This document shows, in pieces, positions 25,518-33,127 of a stretch of DNA of 64,000 nucleotides. The notes beneath the pieces are model-generated. The model was not told the DNA's origin. It saw only the letters and a program-made list of their open reading frames with translations, and ran no database searches. The translations under genes and the position numbers were made by a program. Each line of letters opens with the position of its first letter. The first letter of the stretch is position 1. Source of the stretch: Pyrinomonadaceae bacterium (lineage in GTDB: Bacteria; Acidobacteriota; Blastocatellia; Pyrinomonadales; Pyrinomonadaceae); NCBI GenBank assembly GCA_019186825.1, contig JABARP010000011.1:5766-69765 (forward strand). Reading direction: 5' to 3'.

Positions 25518-26129
25518 ATGGCTCGACCGCTCGTACTCGTGCTTGACGGCGTCGAATACCCTGTCGGCATCGTCAAGGTAGATCGCGATAAACTTTACGG
25601 CAGGATGGAGATCGAGGCCTTTGATGAAAAAGGCCGTCCGGCGGAGATCCGTGTGCTGGCGGCGGATGGCAAGACACTGATCAACAAGGGCGGCACCGCG
25701 CTTGCGAGCGTTACTGACAAGGGCGACTCGGTCGATCGCAATGCCCTCGTGCCTGTGAACGAGGAAGGCGAAAAGATCGAGCAGGCCCCATCATCATTCA
25801 ATCAAAACAATATTCTAGAAAAGGCCGAGGTTGACGATTACCTCTTGCAGATCGTAAAGAGCGTATATCTGATGACGCCGTTCGAAGATGCGGACATCTC
25901 GCCGCTCCTCGACGAGATCACCGCGGGACAGATATACACGTTCCCTTTCAGCTATCGCGGGGGTGTCGAATATGACAGCGCGTATGTCATCGGCAGCGGC
26001 AAGGACGCGTTCATCGTAACGGGCAAGCAGGCCGAGCTCGATTTCATAAAACTCAACGAAAGCTCGGTCTTGAACAGCGACGAGGAAGACGAGATCTCCG
26101 TTGACGATCTTGATTTCGACCTGATGTAG
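25518..26129 (+). CDS. Unrecognised protein with acidic C-terminal tail, first gene of ligase/primase cassette
   Basis: 203 residues. The first two thirds look beta-rich (VLDGVEYPVGIVKVDRDKLYG, then IRVLAADGKTLINKGGTAL, then GKDAFIVTGKQ), with a helical stretch AEVDDYLLQIVKSVYLM in the middle. The C-terminus is a short, strongly acidic tail with hydrophobic tip (NSDEEDEISVDDLDFDLM), reminiscent of the partner-binding tails of single-stranded DNA-binding proteins. I compared it by memory with Ku and OB-fold SSB and could not support either. A GGAGG lies about 14 nt before the ATG; the next gene follows after 14 nt. Confidence 0.75.
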   Translation: MARPLVLVLDGVEYPVGIVKVDRDKLYGRMEIEAFDEKGRPAEIRVLAADGKTLINKGGTALASVTDKGDSVDRNALVPVNEEGEKIEQAPSSFNQNNILEKAEVDDYLLQIVKSVYLMTPFEDADISPLLDEITAGQIYTFPFSYRGGVEYDSAYVIGSGKDAFIVTGKQAELDFIKLNESSVLNSDEEDEISVDDLDFDLM

Positions 26130-26143
26130 ATCTTGTAAACTCG

Positions 26144-26851
26144 ATGTCGATCAATATTTCCAATCAAAAGAATCGTGATGCCGTCGTTGCGACAGAGGCA
26201 TTGATGCCGCGTCGAGCCGTGCGTTACGTGAACGAAAAAGGGCGTCCCGTTTCGACCAAAAAGCTCTTGAAATCCGATGTCGAACACGATCTGCCGGCAC
26301 TTCTTAAAAAGAGCAAGAAGATCGAGAAGGTCGCGTCCGCGCTCATCAAGGGCGACCCCGAGATCGACATCGAATCCTTCGGAATGTTCCTCTCAGACCT
26401 TTCCCGCGTTTATGTGACCGCGAAAGGCATCGTCCATCTGATCGAGGAGATCGAGGTCATTTACAACCCGGACGGCACGGAACGTGACCGCCGCCCGCGT
26501 ATCAAAGAGCCGCAGAATATGAACGGCGAATATCCGATGCGTTGGACCGGCAAGTTCATAAAGAAGGAAGAGGCGATCCACAAATTCGTTTTCACTAACA
26601 AGAAGCAGCTCGTGCACGTTAACGGCCTCACGTTCGATTTTCTTTACGATATGGCGAAAGAACTTGCCGAAAAGGACGCTCTTCTTCTCTTGCGCGGCGG
26701 CGAGAAAGGCAACGAGCCGCTCATTATGAATCGCGGCGGCAAACCATACAACGCATTTCTCGAGGGCCGGATCAAAGGCGATGCCTACTGCCTGATCCTG
26801 CATCTCTCGAATATGGAGCTTAAGAGGCCAAAGGTCGCGGAAGATGCCTGA
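26144..26851 (+). CDS. Unrecognised protein, second gene of ligase/primase cassette
   Basis: 235 residues, basic overall, no signal peptide or membrane helix. An N-terminal Lys-rich helical part (STKKLLKSDVEHDLPALLKK) precedes a domain with FLSDLSRVYVT, EVIYNPDGTERDRRPR, KQLVHVNGLTFDFLYDMAK and GDAYCLILHLSNMEL. No catalytic motif is obvious. The last 8 nt overlap the ligase start, so translation is likely coupled. The basic character and context suggest a nucleic-acid-binding accessory subunit, but that is inference. Confidence 0.75.
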   Translation: MSINISNQKNRDAVVATEALMPRRAVRYVNEKGRPVSTKKLLKSDVEHDLPALLKKSKKIEKVASALIKGDPEIDIESFGMFLSDLSRVYVTAKGIVHLIEEIEVIYNPDGTERDRRPRIKEPQNMNGEYPMRWTGKFIKKEEAIHKFVFTNKKQLVHVNGLTFDFLYDMAKELAEKDALLLLRGGEKGNEPLIMNRGGKPYNAFLEGRIKGDAYCLILHLSNMELKRPKVAEDA

Positions 26852-28301
26852 TCTTAACTTCAACAAGAAGAAATTCACCTGCAAGTTCGATTATTGCACC
26901 GGCAAGGCGATCGACCTCGCTGACCCTTCGCTACATGTAAAGGCGCAGGAATATAAACGCCGCGTCAGCAATATGATGCGCGCGATCTCGGCCGAAGACA
27001 TCTCGCGGATCCCGAAGGCACGGAACTATTCCGTTTCGAGGAAATATGACGGCGAGAACGCGATGCTCTTCTTCGACGGCAAACAGATGCTGTCGGTAAA
27101 TGCGGGCGGCACGGTCCGCACCGGTTTACCGGCATTTGACGAGGCCGTTGAAATTCTAAAGAAAGCAAAGGTTAAGTCCTGCACGCTCTGCGCAGAGATC
27201 TACGTGCAGAAAGGCGCTTCAAAAGCGCACCCCGTGCAGCAAGTTGTTCGTGTTCTCCGCAATCCGCCGTCGAAGGATAAGCTCGAAGACCTCGGTGTTG
27301 CCGTCTTTGACGTGATCGAAGTTGACGGCGAGCAGGTTACGAGCGTTACGGACGTCTATAAATACCTCGCCAAGTGGTTCGGAAAGGGCAAACGGATACA
27401 TCCGGCCGAAAATCGCTTTGTCGATAAGACGGAAGATATTCTGCAGGCGTTCACGGAATGGGTCATCGGCGAAGGTGCGGAAGGACTCGTAGTACGAAAC
27501 GATCAGGCAGGCTGGTTCAAGATCAAGCTGCGGCACAACATCGATGTTGCCATCATCGGCTATTCAGAAGGAACTGACGACCGCAAAGGAATGCTCCACG
27601 ACCTGCTCGTGGCCGTCATTCGCGACGACGGTACGTTCCAGGAATTCACACGCGTCGGTGGTGGTTTCACTGAGGAAGACCGCAAGACCATCGCAGCCGA
27701 AATGAAACGCCGAGTCGTTCCGTCCGATTACGTTGCGGTCAACAACGATTACGTCGCGTATGAAATGATACGCCCCGGGCCGGTGATCGAGATCTCTTGC
27801 CTCGATATGATCGGCGAACGCGCTCGCGGCGGCCCGGTGAAAAGAATGGTGCTCGATTGGGACGGCAAGCGTTATACCGCACTGCTTCGTATGCCGCTGG
27901 TAAGCGTTATCTCGCCGCAGTTCATAAGGATGCGTGATGACAAGCAGGCCGTCGCCGAGGACGTTTCGATCAAGCAGGTAACCGACCTCGTCTCGATCGC
28001 CGATGCGGAAAAATCCGCGCACGCCGATGACGCCCCGGAAAGCGAGGTCCTTGAACGCACTGTTTACACGAAAGTGATGAAAGAAAAGACGATGGTGCGC
28101 AAGCTCCTTTTGTGGAAGACGAACAAACAGGATCGCGGTGATTTTCCGGGCTACGTCGTCTATCTGACGGACTTTAGCCCGAACCGCAAAGAACCGCTCG
28201 AACGCGACATCAGGATCTCAAACAGCGAACAGACCGCCCGCAAGATCTTCAAGGAACTTGCCGAGAAGAACTTCATCGGCGGCTGGGAAAAGGTCGAATA
28301 G
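26844..28301 (+). CDS. Divergent ATP-dependent DNA/RNA ligase
   Basis: 485 residues. Nucleotidyltransferase motif I is KYDGEN with the adenylated Lys67, motif III FDVIEVDG (155-162), motif IV EGLVVR (213-218) and motif V FKIKLR (225-230). An OB-fold-like segment follows (VAIIGYSEG, LLVAVIRDDG, FTRVGGGF, EISCLDM). The usual Arg after KxDG is replaced by Asn72, so this is not a standard LigD ligase domain. A C-terminal about 130-residue extension (from about 355) with LLLWKTNKQDRGDFPGYVVYLTDFSP is unassigned. It seals nicks or breaks at ATP cost. It overlaps the upstream gene and is followed 26 nt later by the primase gene. Confidence 0.88.
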   Translation: MPDLNFNKKKFTCKFDYCTGKAIDLADPSLHVKAQEYKRRVSNMMRAISAEDISRIPKARNYSVSRKYDGENAMLFFDGKQMLSVNAGGTVRTGLPAFDEAVEILKKAKVKSCTLCAEIYVQKGASKAHPVQQVVRVLRNPPSKDKLEDLGVAVFDVIEVDGEQVTSVTDVYKYLAKWFGKGKRIHPAENRFVDKTEDILQAFTEWVIGEGAEGLVVRNDQAGWFKIKLRHNIDVAIIGYSEGTDDRKGMLHDLLVAVIRDDGTFQEFTRVGGGFTEEDRKTIAAEMKRRVVPSDYVAVNNDYVAYEMIRPGPVIEISCLDMIGERARGGPVKRMVLDWDGKRYTALLRMPLVSVISPQFIRMRDDKQAVAEDVSIKQVTDLVSIADAEKSAHADDAPESEVLERTVYTKVMKEKTMVRKLLLWKTNKQDRGDFPGYVVYLTDFSPNRKEPLERDIRISNSEQTARKIFKELAEKNFIGGWEKVE

Positions 28302-28327
28302 CGTTCGCGTTAGGTTAGAATCTTTCT

Positions 28328-29584
28328 GTGGCGGCACCATTTTTCGAATTCGCGGGTGACAAGCGCCTTCTTTGGATCGCGCAGGAATGGGTGCGTCATT
28401 CGGACGAACTTGCCGATTGGGCAATGGAACGCCTCGTCAACCGCCGCGACGTCTGGAGCCAGTACACGCTTCGCGACGGCAAGATCGGCGTCGTGATGCT
28501 GCCCATTCCGGAACGCCGAAAGCTCGGCACCGATATGGTCACGCACACAAAGCTTGCACGGCATTTTGCCGCGAAGTCTCCCGCTCACCTGATCGGACTT
28601 TTCTCCATAAGCGACCACAGCACCTGCAAATGGTTCGCGATCGATGTCGATCTTCACGACGAGACCGTGCCGAACGCCGGTGAGATCGCCGGTGCTAATT
28701 TCGAGGCAGCGCACGCATGGGCCGAACGTCTTCGGGATATGGGAATGGACCCGATGCTTCTTGACAGCAACGGGGCGGGCGGCTACCACGTTTGGGTGCT
28801 TTTTGATAAGGAATATCCGCTTGCGGACGTTTACGATCTCGTGGACGAGATACGCAGCGAATGGCAGGATTTTAACCTTCCGCGAAAGCCCGAGATGTTC
28901 CCGCCAAAGCGTCAGGTCGGCCCCGATGACCTCCCGTACACGCTGCGTGTTCCCGGACGGCACCACACGCGGCATCATTACACCCGTATCTGGAATTTTT
29001 ATGCTCTCGCCGGCGAGAACGATTGGCTCGAGGGCGGCGAAGCGATCGAGGCAATGATGGCGACACGGCCATCAAAGCTTCCAAAACGAAAGAAAACAAA
29101 GCAGAAGGCAACGCTCAAACCCGCCCCGAAACCGAAAGATCCGGCAAAGAAGGCTGCGACCCGCAAACCTCGTGTCTGCGTCGATCTTGACGGCGTTCTC
29201 GCTCAATACGACAAATGGCGCGGCATCGATCACATTGGCGAACCCGTCGAAGGAGCTCTTCAGTTTATGAAGAAGCTTGCACGCATTGCCGAGATCACGA
29301 TCTTTTCCTCACGCTGTGCTCAAGACGTTCTTGAAGGCTCCGTCATCACGCCCGGCCAGCTGCGCGTTCGCGTGATCGAGTGGCTCGACAAGCATAAATT
29401 CCCATATACCGATGTCTATATCGGCCAGGGAAAGCCGCGTGCGGCCGCCTTTATCGACGACCGAGGCGTTACCTGCAGCCCGCAAAATGATCCGGACGCT
29501 TTCGAAACGGCGCTCGCCCAAACACGCATTCTTGTCAAAAAACCGCACGGCCTGCCGAACAAGACTGTCACGCGTTCGGCTTAA
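28328..29584 (+). CDS. Archaeo-eukaryotic primase (AEP, TOTE-like) fused to HAD phosphatase-like domain
   Basis: 418 residues from a GTG. Residues about 1-245 form an AEP-type polymerase domain: motif I WFAIDVD (Asp106, Asp108), motif II LLDSNGAGGYHVW (Ser147, His154) and a basic segment RVPGRHHTRHHYTR (207-220). This layout is that of primases found in LigD and in AEP-TOTE proteins. A Lys/Pro-rich linker (250-280) leads to a HAD domain: VCVDLDGV (Asp286, Asp288), TIFSSR (324-329), and KPRAAAFIDDRG (369-380). The product may fill gaps or prime synthesis and dephosphorylate ends or nucleotides. It closes the cassette. Confidence 0.85.
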   Translation: MAAPFFEFAGDKRLLWIAQEWVRHSDELADWAMERLVNRRDVWSQYTLRDGKIGVVMLPIPERRKLGTDMVTHTKLARHFAAKSPAHLIGLFSISDHSTCKWFAIDVDLHDETVPNAGEIAGANFEAAHAWAERLRDMGMDPMLLDSNGAGGYHVWVLFDKEYPLADVYDLVDEIRSEWQDFNLPRKPEMFPPKRQVGPDDLPYTLRVPGRHHTRHHYTRIWNFYALAGENDWLEGGEAIEAMMATRPSKLPKRKKTKQKATLKPAPKPKDPAKKAATRKPRVCVDLDGVLAQYDKWRGIDHIGEPVEGALQFMKKLARIAEITIFSSRCAQDVLEGSVITPGQLRVRVIEWLDKHKFPYTDVYIGQGKPRAAAFIDDRGVTCSPQNDPDAFETALAQTRILVKKPHGLPNKTVTRSA

Positions 29585-29683
29585 GCGCTTAATTTTTTCT
29601 TGTATTTGCCTACCGCGTGTGTTAGAAACATTCAGGTAACGTCTTCAGCAACCAAAGCTAAACATTGCAAGGAATATAATTTA

Positions 29684-30013
29684 GTGACCGAAAATACGTC
29701 ATTCGACCCGGATCCCGCAGTCGGGACACCTTCCGCACAGTCCGCGATCGTTATCGCAGGCGACTATCTGAACAAATTGACCGGCGAAAAGATCGAGCGT
29801 GAGTGTAGAGATAAGCTCAATGCCGGAGCACGCGAGATCGTAGTTGATTTCTCGGAGACAGAGATCATTAATTCGATCGGCATCTCGATCCTTCTGGGTG
29901 TGATCGACGATGCTCAAAATGCCGGTGCAAAGGTCGTCTTCTCGGACCTGAAGCCCGAATCCGCCGAGCTTTTCGATATGCTCGGCCTGACAAAACACGT
30001 AACGATCCAATAG
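29684..30013 (+). CDS. STAS-domain anti-anti-sigma-like protein
   Basis: 109 residues from the GTG at 29684 (AAGGA lies about 10 nt upstream; a longer frame from 29600 lacks such support). The STAS fold is seen in AIVIAGDYLNK, REIVVDFSETEIINSIGISILLGVIDDAQNAG and VVFSDLKPESAELFDMLGLT. The serine of INSIGIS is the usual phosphorylation site. It likely works in a partner-switching or signal pathway with the HD-GYP protein 16 nt downstream. Confidence 0.85.
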   Translation: MTENTSFDPDPAVGTPSAQSAIVIAGDYLNKLTGEKIERECRDKLNAGAREIVVDFSETEIINSIGISILLGVIDDAQNAGAKVVFSDLKPESAELFDMLGLTKHVTIQ

Positions 30014-30029
30014 CTCTCAACAACAAAAG

Positions 30030-31301
30030 ATGATCGAACAAAGCCCAAAGCTCATCCATGCCTTCGGCGCTCTCGCTGAGCTAGGCCAGGAAGTCGCCAA
30101 CAAGAACAATTTTCAAGAGACGATCCGCACGTCGCTCCATTTGCTTTCCGGCGCACTCGGAATTATGCGTGGCGGTGTCGCACGCTATTCACGATACGCG
30201 CGCGAAATGAATATGCTCGCGGTTCGCGGCCTAGGCGATGAGTTTCCGCTTTCGCTGTCGGTCTGCGTCGAGGACGAGCGGCAATTCCTGGCCAACGGGC
30301 TCAACGTGATCGATGCGCGCGCAGCCCGCGTGCTCCCGTTCTTTCAGGTCTATGCGACGAGTTTTGAGCGAAGGCGCGTCGAGCTTTTTGTGCCGCTCGT
30401 GATCCGCGACGAGATAGTCGGCGGCCTTTTCCTCGGGGAAAAGGCGACTGGTGAAGAATACTCGTCATACGAAAAGGAGATCATCTGCGCGATGGGCCGT
30501 CATATCGGCGTTGCTATCTCGCAAAGGAATCTTCTTGCGGAGATCGAGCGCCATAGCGAGGAGAACCGCAAGCTCTTCGACGATCTCCGCCGCACATACG
30601 CTGACACCGTAAAGGCATTTGCGACCGCGATCGACTGCAAGGACAAATACACGGAAGGCCATTCTGTCCGCGTCGGTAAATATACCGAGCTGATCGCTAC
30701 CGAGCTCGAATGGTCGCCCGAACAGGTCGAAGGTGCCGCGACCGCAGGTTATCTGCACGATGTCGGCAAACTCACTGTCGAGCGCAAGATCATCAACGCT
30801 CCCTATCGCATCAACGCAAAAGAATCTGCCGAGCTCAACAAGCATCCGACGGTCGGCTACGAGATCCTGCAGGCGATACATCACCCATTCACGGATGTAC
30901 CGCTCGCAGCAAAATATCATCACGAACGGCTCGATGGCCGCGGTTATCCCGACGGACTGTACGATCGCGAAATTCCGTATATCGCAAAGATCGTGAATCT
31001 CGCGGATTCCTTCGACGCGATGACGACCGATCGGCCGTACAAAGCCCGACGCCCCGCGATCGATGTTGTTGACGACCTGCGCCGAAATGCCGGAAAGCAG
31101 TTCGCACCGGAACTCGTCATCGCTTTTATGCGTGGAATTTTGCGTGAGTTAAAGAGTGAGACCAAAGACCGCCGTTTCCGCCGCCTTTTGGGACGTGAGT
31201 ATATGGAAGCCGAAGGCCTGATGCCCGCGATCTCCTCAGCCCTCAACGAACTCGAACCGACCTCAACGCTGACATATATCGCCGTGAATCAGGCTCAGTG
31301 A
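30030..31301 (+). CDS. GAF domain / HD-GYP phosphohydrolase
   Basis: 423 residues. Residues about 15-165 form a GAF-like sensor (TIRTSLHLLSGALG, LFVPLVIRDEIVGGLFLGEK). A short coiled linker precedes the HD-GYP domain: EGHSVRVG, HDVGK (His243, Asp244), NKHPTVGYEIL, YHHERLDGRGYP (Gly305-Tyr306-Pro307) and ADSFDAMTTDRPY. HD-GYP enzymes degrade cyclic di-GMP or related dinucleotides. It runs tail to tail into the LysR gene with no gap. Confidence 0.93.
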   Translation: MIEQSPKLIHAFGALAELGQEVANKNNFQETIRTSLHLLSGALGIMRGGVARYSRYAREMNMLAVRGLGDEFPLSLSVCVEDERQFLANGLNVIDARAARVLPFFQVYATSFERRRVELFVPLVIRDEIVGGLFLGEKATGEEYSSYEKEIICAMGRHIGVAISQRNLLAEIERHSEENRKLFDDLRRTYADTVKAFATAIDCKDKYTEGHSVRVGKYTELIATELEWSPEQVEGAATAGYLHDVGKLTVERKIINAPYRINAKESAELNKHPTVGYEILQAIHHPFTDVPLAAKYHHERLDGRGYPDGLYDREIPYIAKIVNLADSFDAMTTDRPYKARRPAIDVVDDLRRNAGKQFAPELVIAFMRGILRELKSETKDRRFRRLLGREYMEAEGLMPAISSALNELEPTSTLTYIAVNQAQ

Positions 31302-32195
31302 TCAAGCGTTGCTCGTCGGTGCAAGCAGCGCGACGAATTTCTTAGCGGCGAGCGAGAGTTGGCGGTCGCTGCGGTAGATAACGCCGACCGTTCTGACCCA
31401 GTAGTCCTCTGCTAGCGGGACGACCGAGAGCAAGCCCGCTCGGCCGGCCTCACGCACGCTCGGCTCCGGCAAGATCGCGACCCCGAAGCCCACCTCAACC
31501 GCACGCTTGATCGTCTCGATATTGTCGAATTCAGCCACTTTCTTGACCTCGACACCGTGATCCTTAAGGATACGGTCAATTGCCTTTCGCGTCGGGACAT
31601 CGCGTTCAAAATGCACAAAATCCTCGCCTTCGAGATCGTGCGCCTTCAGGTTCTTTCTGCCGGCGAACTTATGATCCGGGGGCGTGATCAGGACAAGGCG
31701 GTTCTCGGGCATATACGCGATCGTGAGACCACGGCGCGGTTCCGGAAAGGCAAGGACACCGAGTTCGACAACACCCGACAAAACGTCGCGTACTACGCGT
31801 GTCGTCCGCGAATATTCGAGGTCGATCTTCGCGGCCGGGTATTTCTTCATAAATTCGCGGACCTTTGCAGGCAGTTCGTGCAGCCCGACGCTGTAAACCG
31901 TCGAAACCTTTACAGTGCCGCCGATCTTGCCGACGACGCTGCGTAGGCTTTCCTGTAGATGGTCGTACGCGGCGAGTACGGAGCGTGCCTCGCGGTACAA
32001 TATCTCGCCTGCGGGCGTGAGTTTTACGTCGCGGCGGCCGCGAACGCGTTCGAGAAGGCGGCGGCTTATTTTTTCTTCAAGCCCGCGAATTTGCTGGCTT
32101 ACAGCAGATTGAGTAATAAAATTTCGCTCGGCGGCGAGTGAGAAGCTTTCCAGTTCGACCAGATCGGTAAAAACCTTTAATGTCTCGATATGCAT
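31302..32195 (-). CDS. LysR-type transcriptional regulator
   Basis: 297 residues from the ATG at 32195 (MHIETLKVFTDLVELESFSLAAE); an upstream start would add nine non-family residues. The winged HTH covers about residues 1-60 (SFSLAAERNFITQSAVSQQIRGLEEKI). A LysR substrate-binding domain follows (VKVSTVYSVGLHELP, LGVLAFPEPRRGL, GFGVAILPEPSV). The effector is unknown. It is divergent from sdhCAB with about 200 nt between starts, so it may regulate succinate dehydrogenase or itself. Confidence 0.95.
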   Translation of the reverse strand: MHIETLKVFTDLVELESFSLAAERNFITQSAVSQQIRGLEEKISRRLLERVRGRRDVKLTPAGEILYREARSVLAAYDHLQESLRSVVGKIGGTVKVSTVYSVGLHELPAKVREFMKKYPAAKIDLEYSRTTRVVRDVLSGVVELGVLAFPEPRRGLTIAYMPENRLVLITPPDHKFAGRKNLKAHDLEGEDFVHFERDVPTRKAIDRILKDHGVEVKKVAEFDNIETIKRAVEVGFGVAILPEPSVREAGRAGLLSVVPLAEDYWVRTVGVIYRSDRQLSLAAKKFVALLAPTSNA

Positions 32196-32330
32196 TGCCT
32201 TGTACAGCCTGCGGATTAGCAAATCTTTTTAATCCGCGTGATATTATTCATTTTACCTTATTTGAAGACCGAAGTATCATTGGACAGACTTAAAAAGTGT
32301 GCAGCGGATTTTATTTTTAGCAATATGTGA

Positions 32331-32344
32331 CCTAATATTTTAGG
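32331..32344. promoter_or_regulatory. Palindrome in the lysR-sdhC intergenic region, possible operator
   Basis: CCTAATATTTTAGG has perfect 5-bp arms and an AT-rich centre with no exact LysR T-N11-A length test done. It lies 54 nt before sdhC and between two divergent genes, where a LysR protein would normally bind. Confidence 0.4.
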
Positions 32345-32397
32345 CACCGGTCTCTTTCAAATCGAACAAACGGAAGCAGCTTTTTCCTAAAAAGAAA

Positions 32398-33117
32398 ATG
32401 GCGATCAAATTTTCAACGACATTCCTTCTCCGAAAACTCCATCAGGTCACGGGGATCGTGCCGCTCGGCATGTTCTATTTCGTACATATCTATACGAATG
32501 TGACGGCGATGAACGGCCCGAAGGTCTTCAACGATCACGTGCAGGACATACACGATATTCCATTCCTGCTTTTCATCGAGGTATTCGGGATATTCCTGCC
32601 GCTTGCGTATCACTCGATCTACGGCGTGCTGATCTCGGGCGAGGCGAAGGTCAATGTGCTCTCGTATCCATACGCTCGGAATTGGTTCTATCTTTTCCAG
32701 CGGATCACAGGGGGCTTTTTATTCTTCTTCCTGCTGTTCCATCTGTTGAATTTCAGGTTCGGGCTGATACCGGGACTGAATATGACGCCCGTTGCTGGCC
32801 ATGCACAGGAAGCGTTCTCGATCGTCTCAACAGAATTCCAAAAAGGCTGGATCGTCGTGGTGTATATTCTCGGCGTTTTGGCAACCGCCTGGCACCTCGG
32901 CTATGGGTTTTTCCTGTTTGTCGTGGACTGGGGCTTCGTGATCAGCGAAAAGGCGCAGAAGCTTACGATAAAAGCAGCTTTGGTACTCGCCCTTCTTCTT
33001 GGCCTCGTCGGCGTCAACGCAGTATTCGCGTTCGTCCGCCCATGCGGCCTGCTGCCTCAATCGCTTTGTGAATCATCGCACGTCAAGCGTACGCCCACTG
33101 CTCCGGCAAGGTTCTAA
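32398..33117 (+). CDS. sdhC: Succinate dehydrogenase cytochrome b subunit (Bacillus-type b558)
   Basis: 239 residues with five predicted membrane helices (starting near residues 15, 55, 100, 150 and 195). KLHQVTGIVPLGMFYFVHIYTNV and HLLNFRFG carry the His residues expected to bind haem b, as do later TAWHLGYG. The single five-helix anchor is the two-haem SdhC type of Bacillus and Bacteroides complexes; there is no sdhD. It precedes sdhA by 10 nt. Confidence 0.9.
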   Translation: MAIKFSTTFLLRKLHQVTGIVPLGMFYFVHIYTNVTAMNGPKVFNDHVQDIHDIPFLLFIEVFGIFLPLAYHSIYGVLISGEAKVNVLSYPYARNWFYLFQRITGGFLFFFLLFHLLNFRFGLIPGLNMTPVAGHAQEAFSIVSTEFQKGWIVVVYILGVLATAWHLGYGFFLFVVDWGFVISEKAQKLTIKAALVLALLLGLVGVNAVFAFVRPCGLLPQSLCESSHVKRTPTAPARF

Positions 33118-33127
33118 ATAAATTTCT

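Noticed and set aside
25518..26129. Ku protein identity for the first cassette gene
   Set aside because: The N-terminal MARP... and context suggest Ku, but the family's core motifs could not be recognised, and the length (203 aa) is below typical Ku.
32223..32397. A tRNA or small RNA gene in the lysR-sdhC gap
   Set aside because: No cloverleaf or strong promoter-terminator pair was found.
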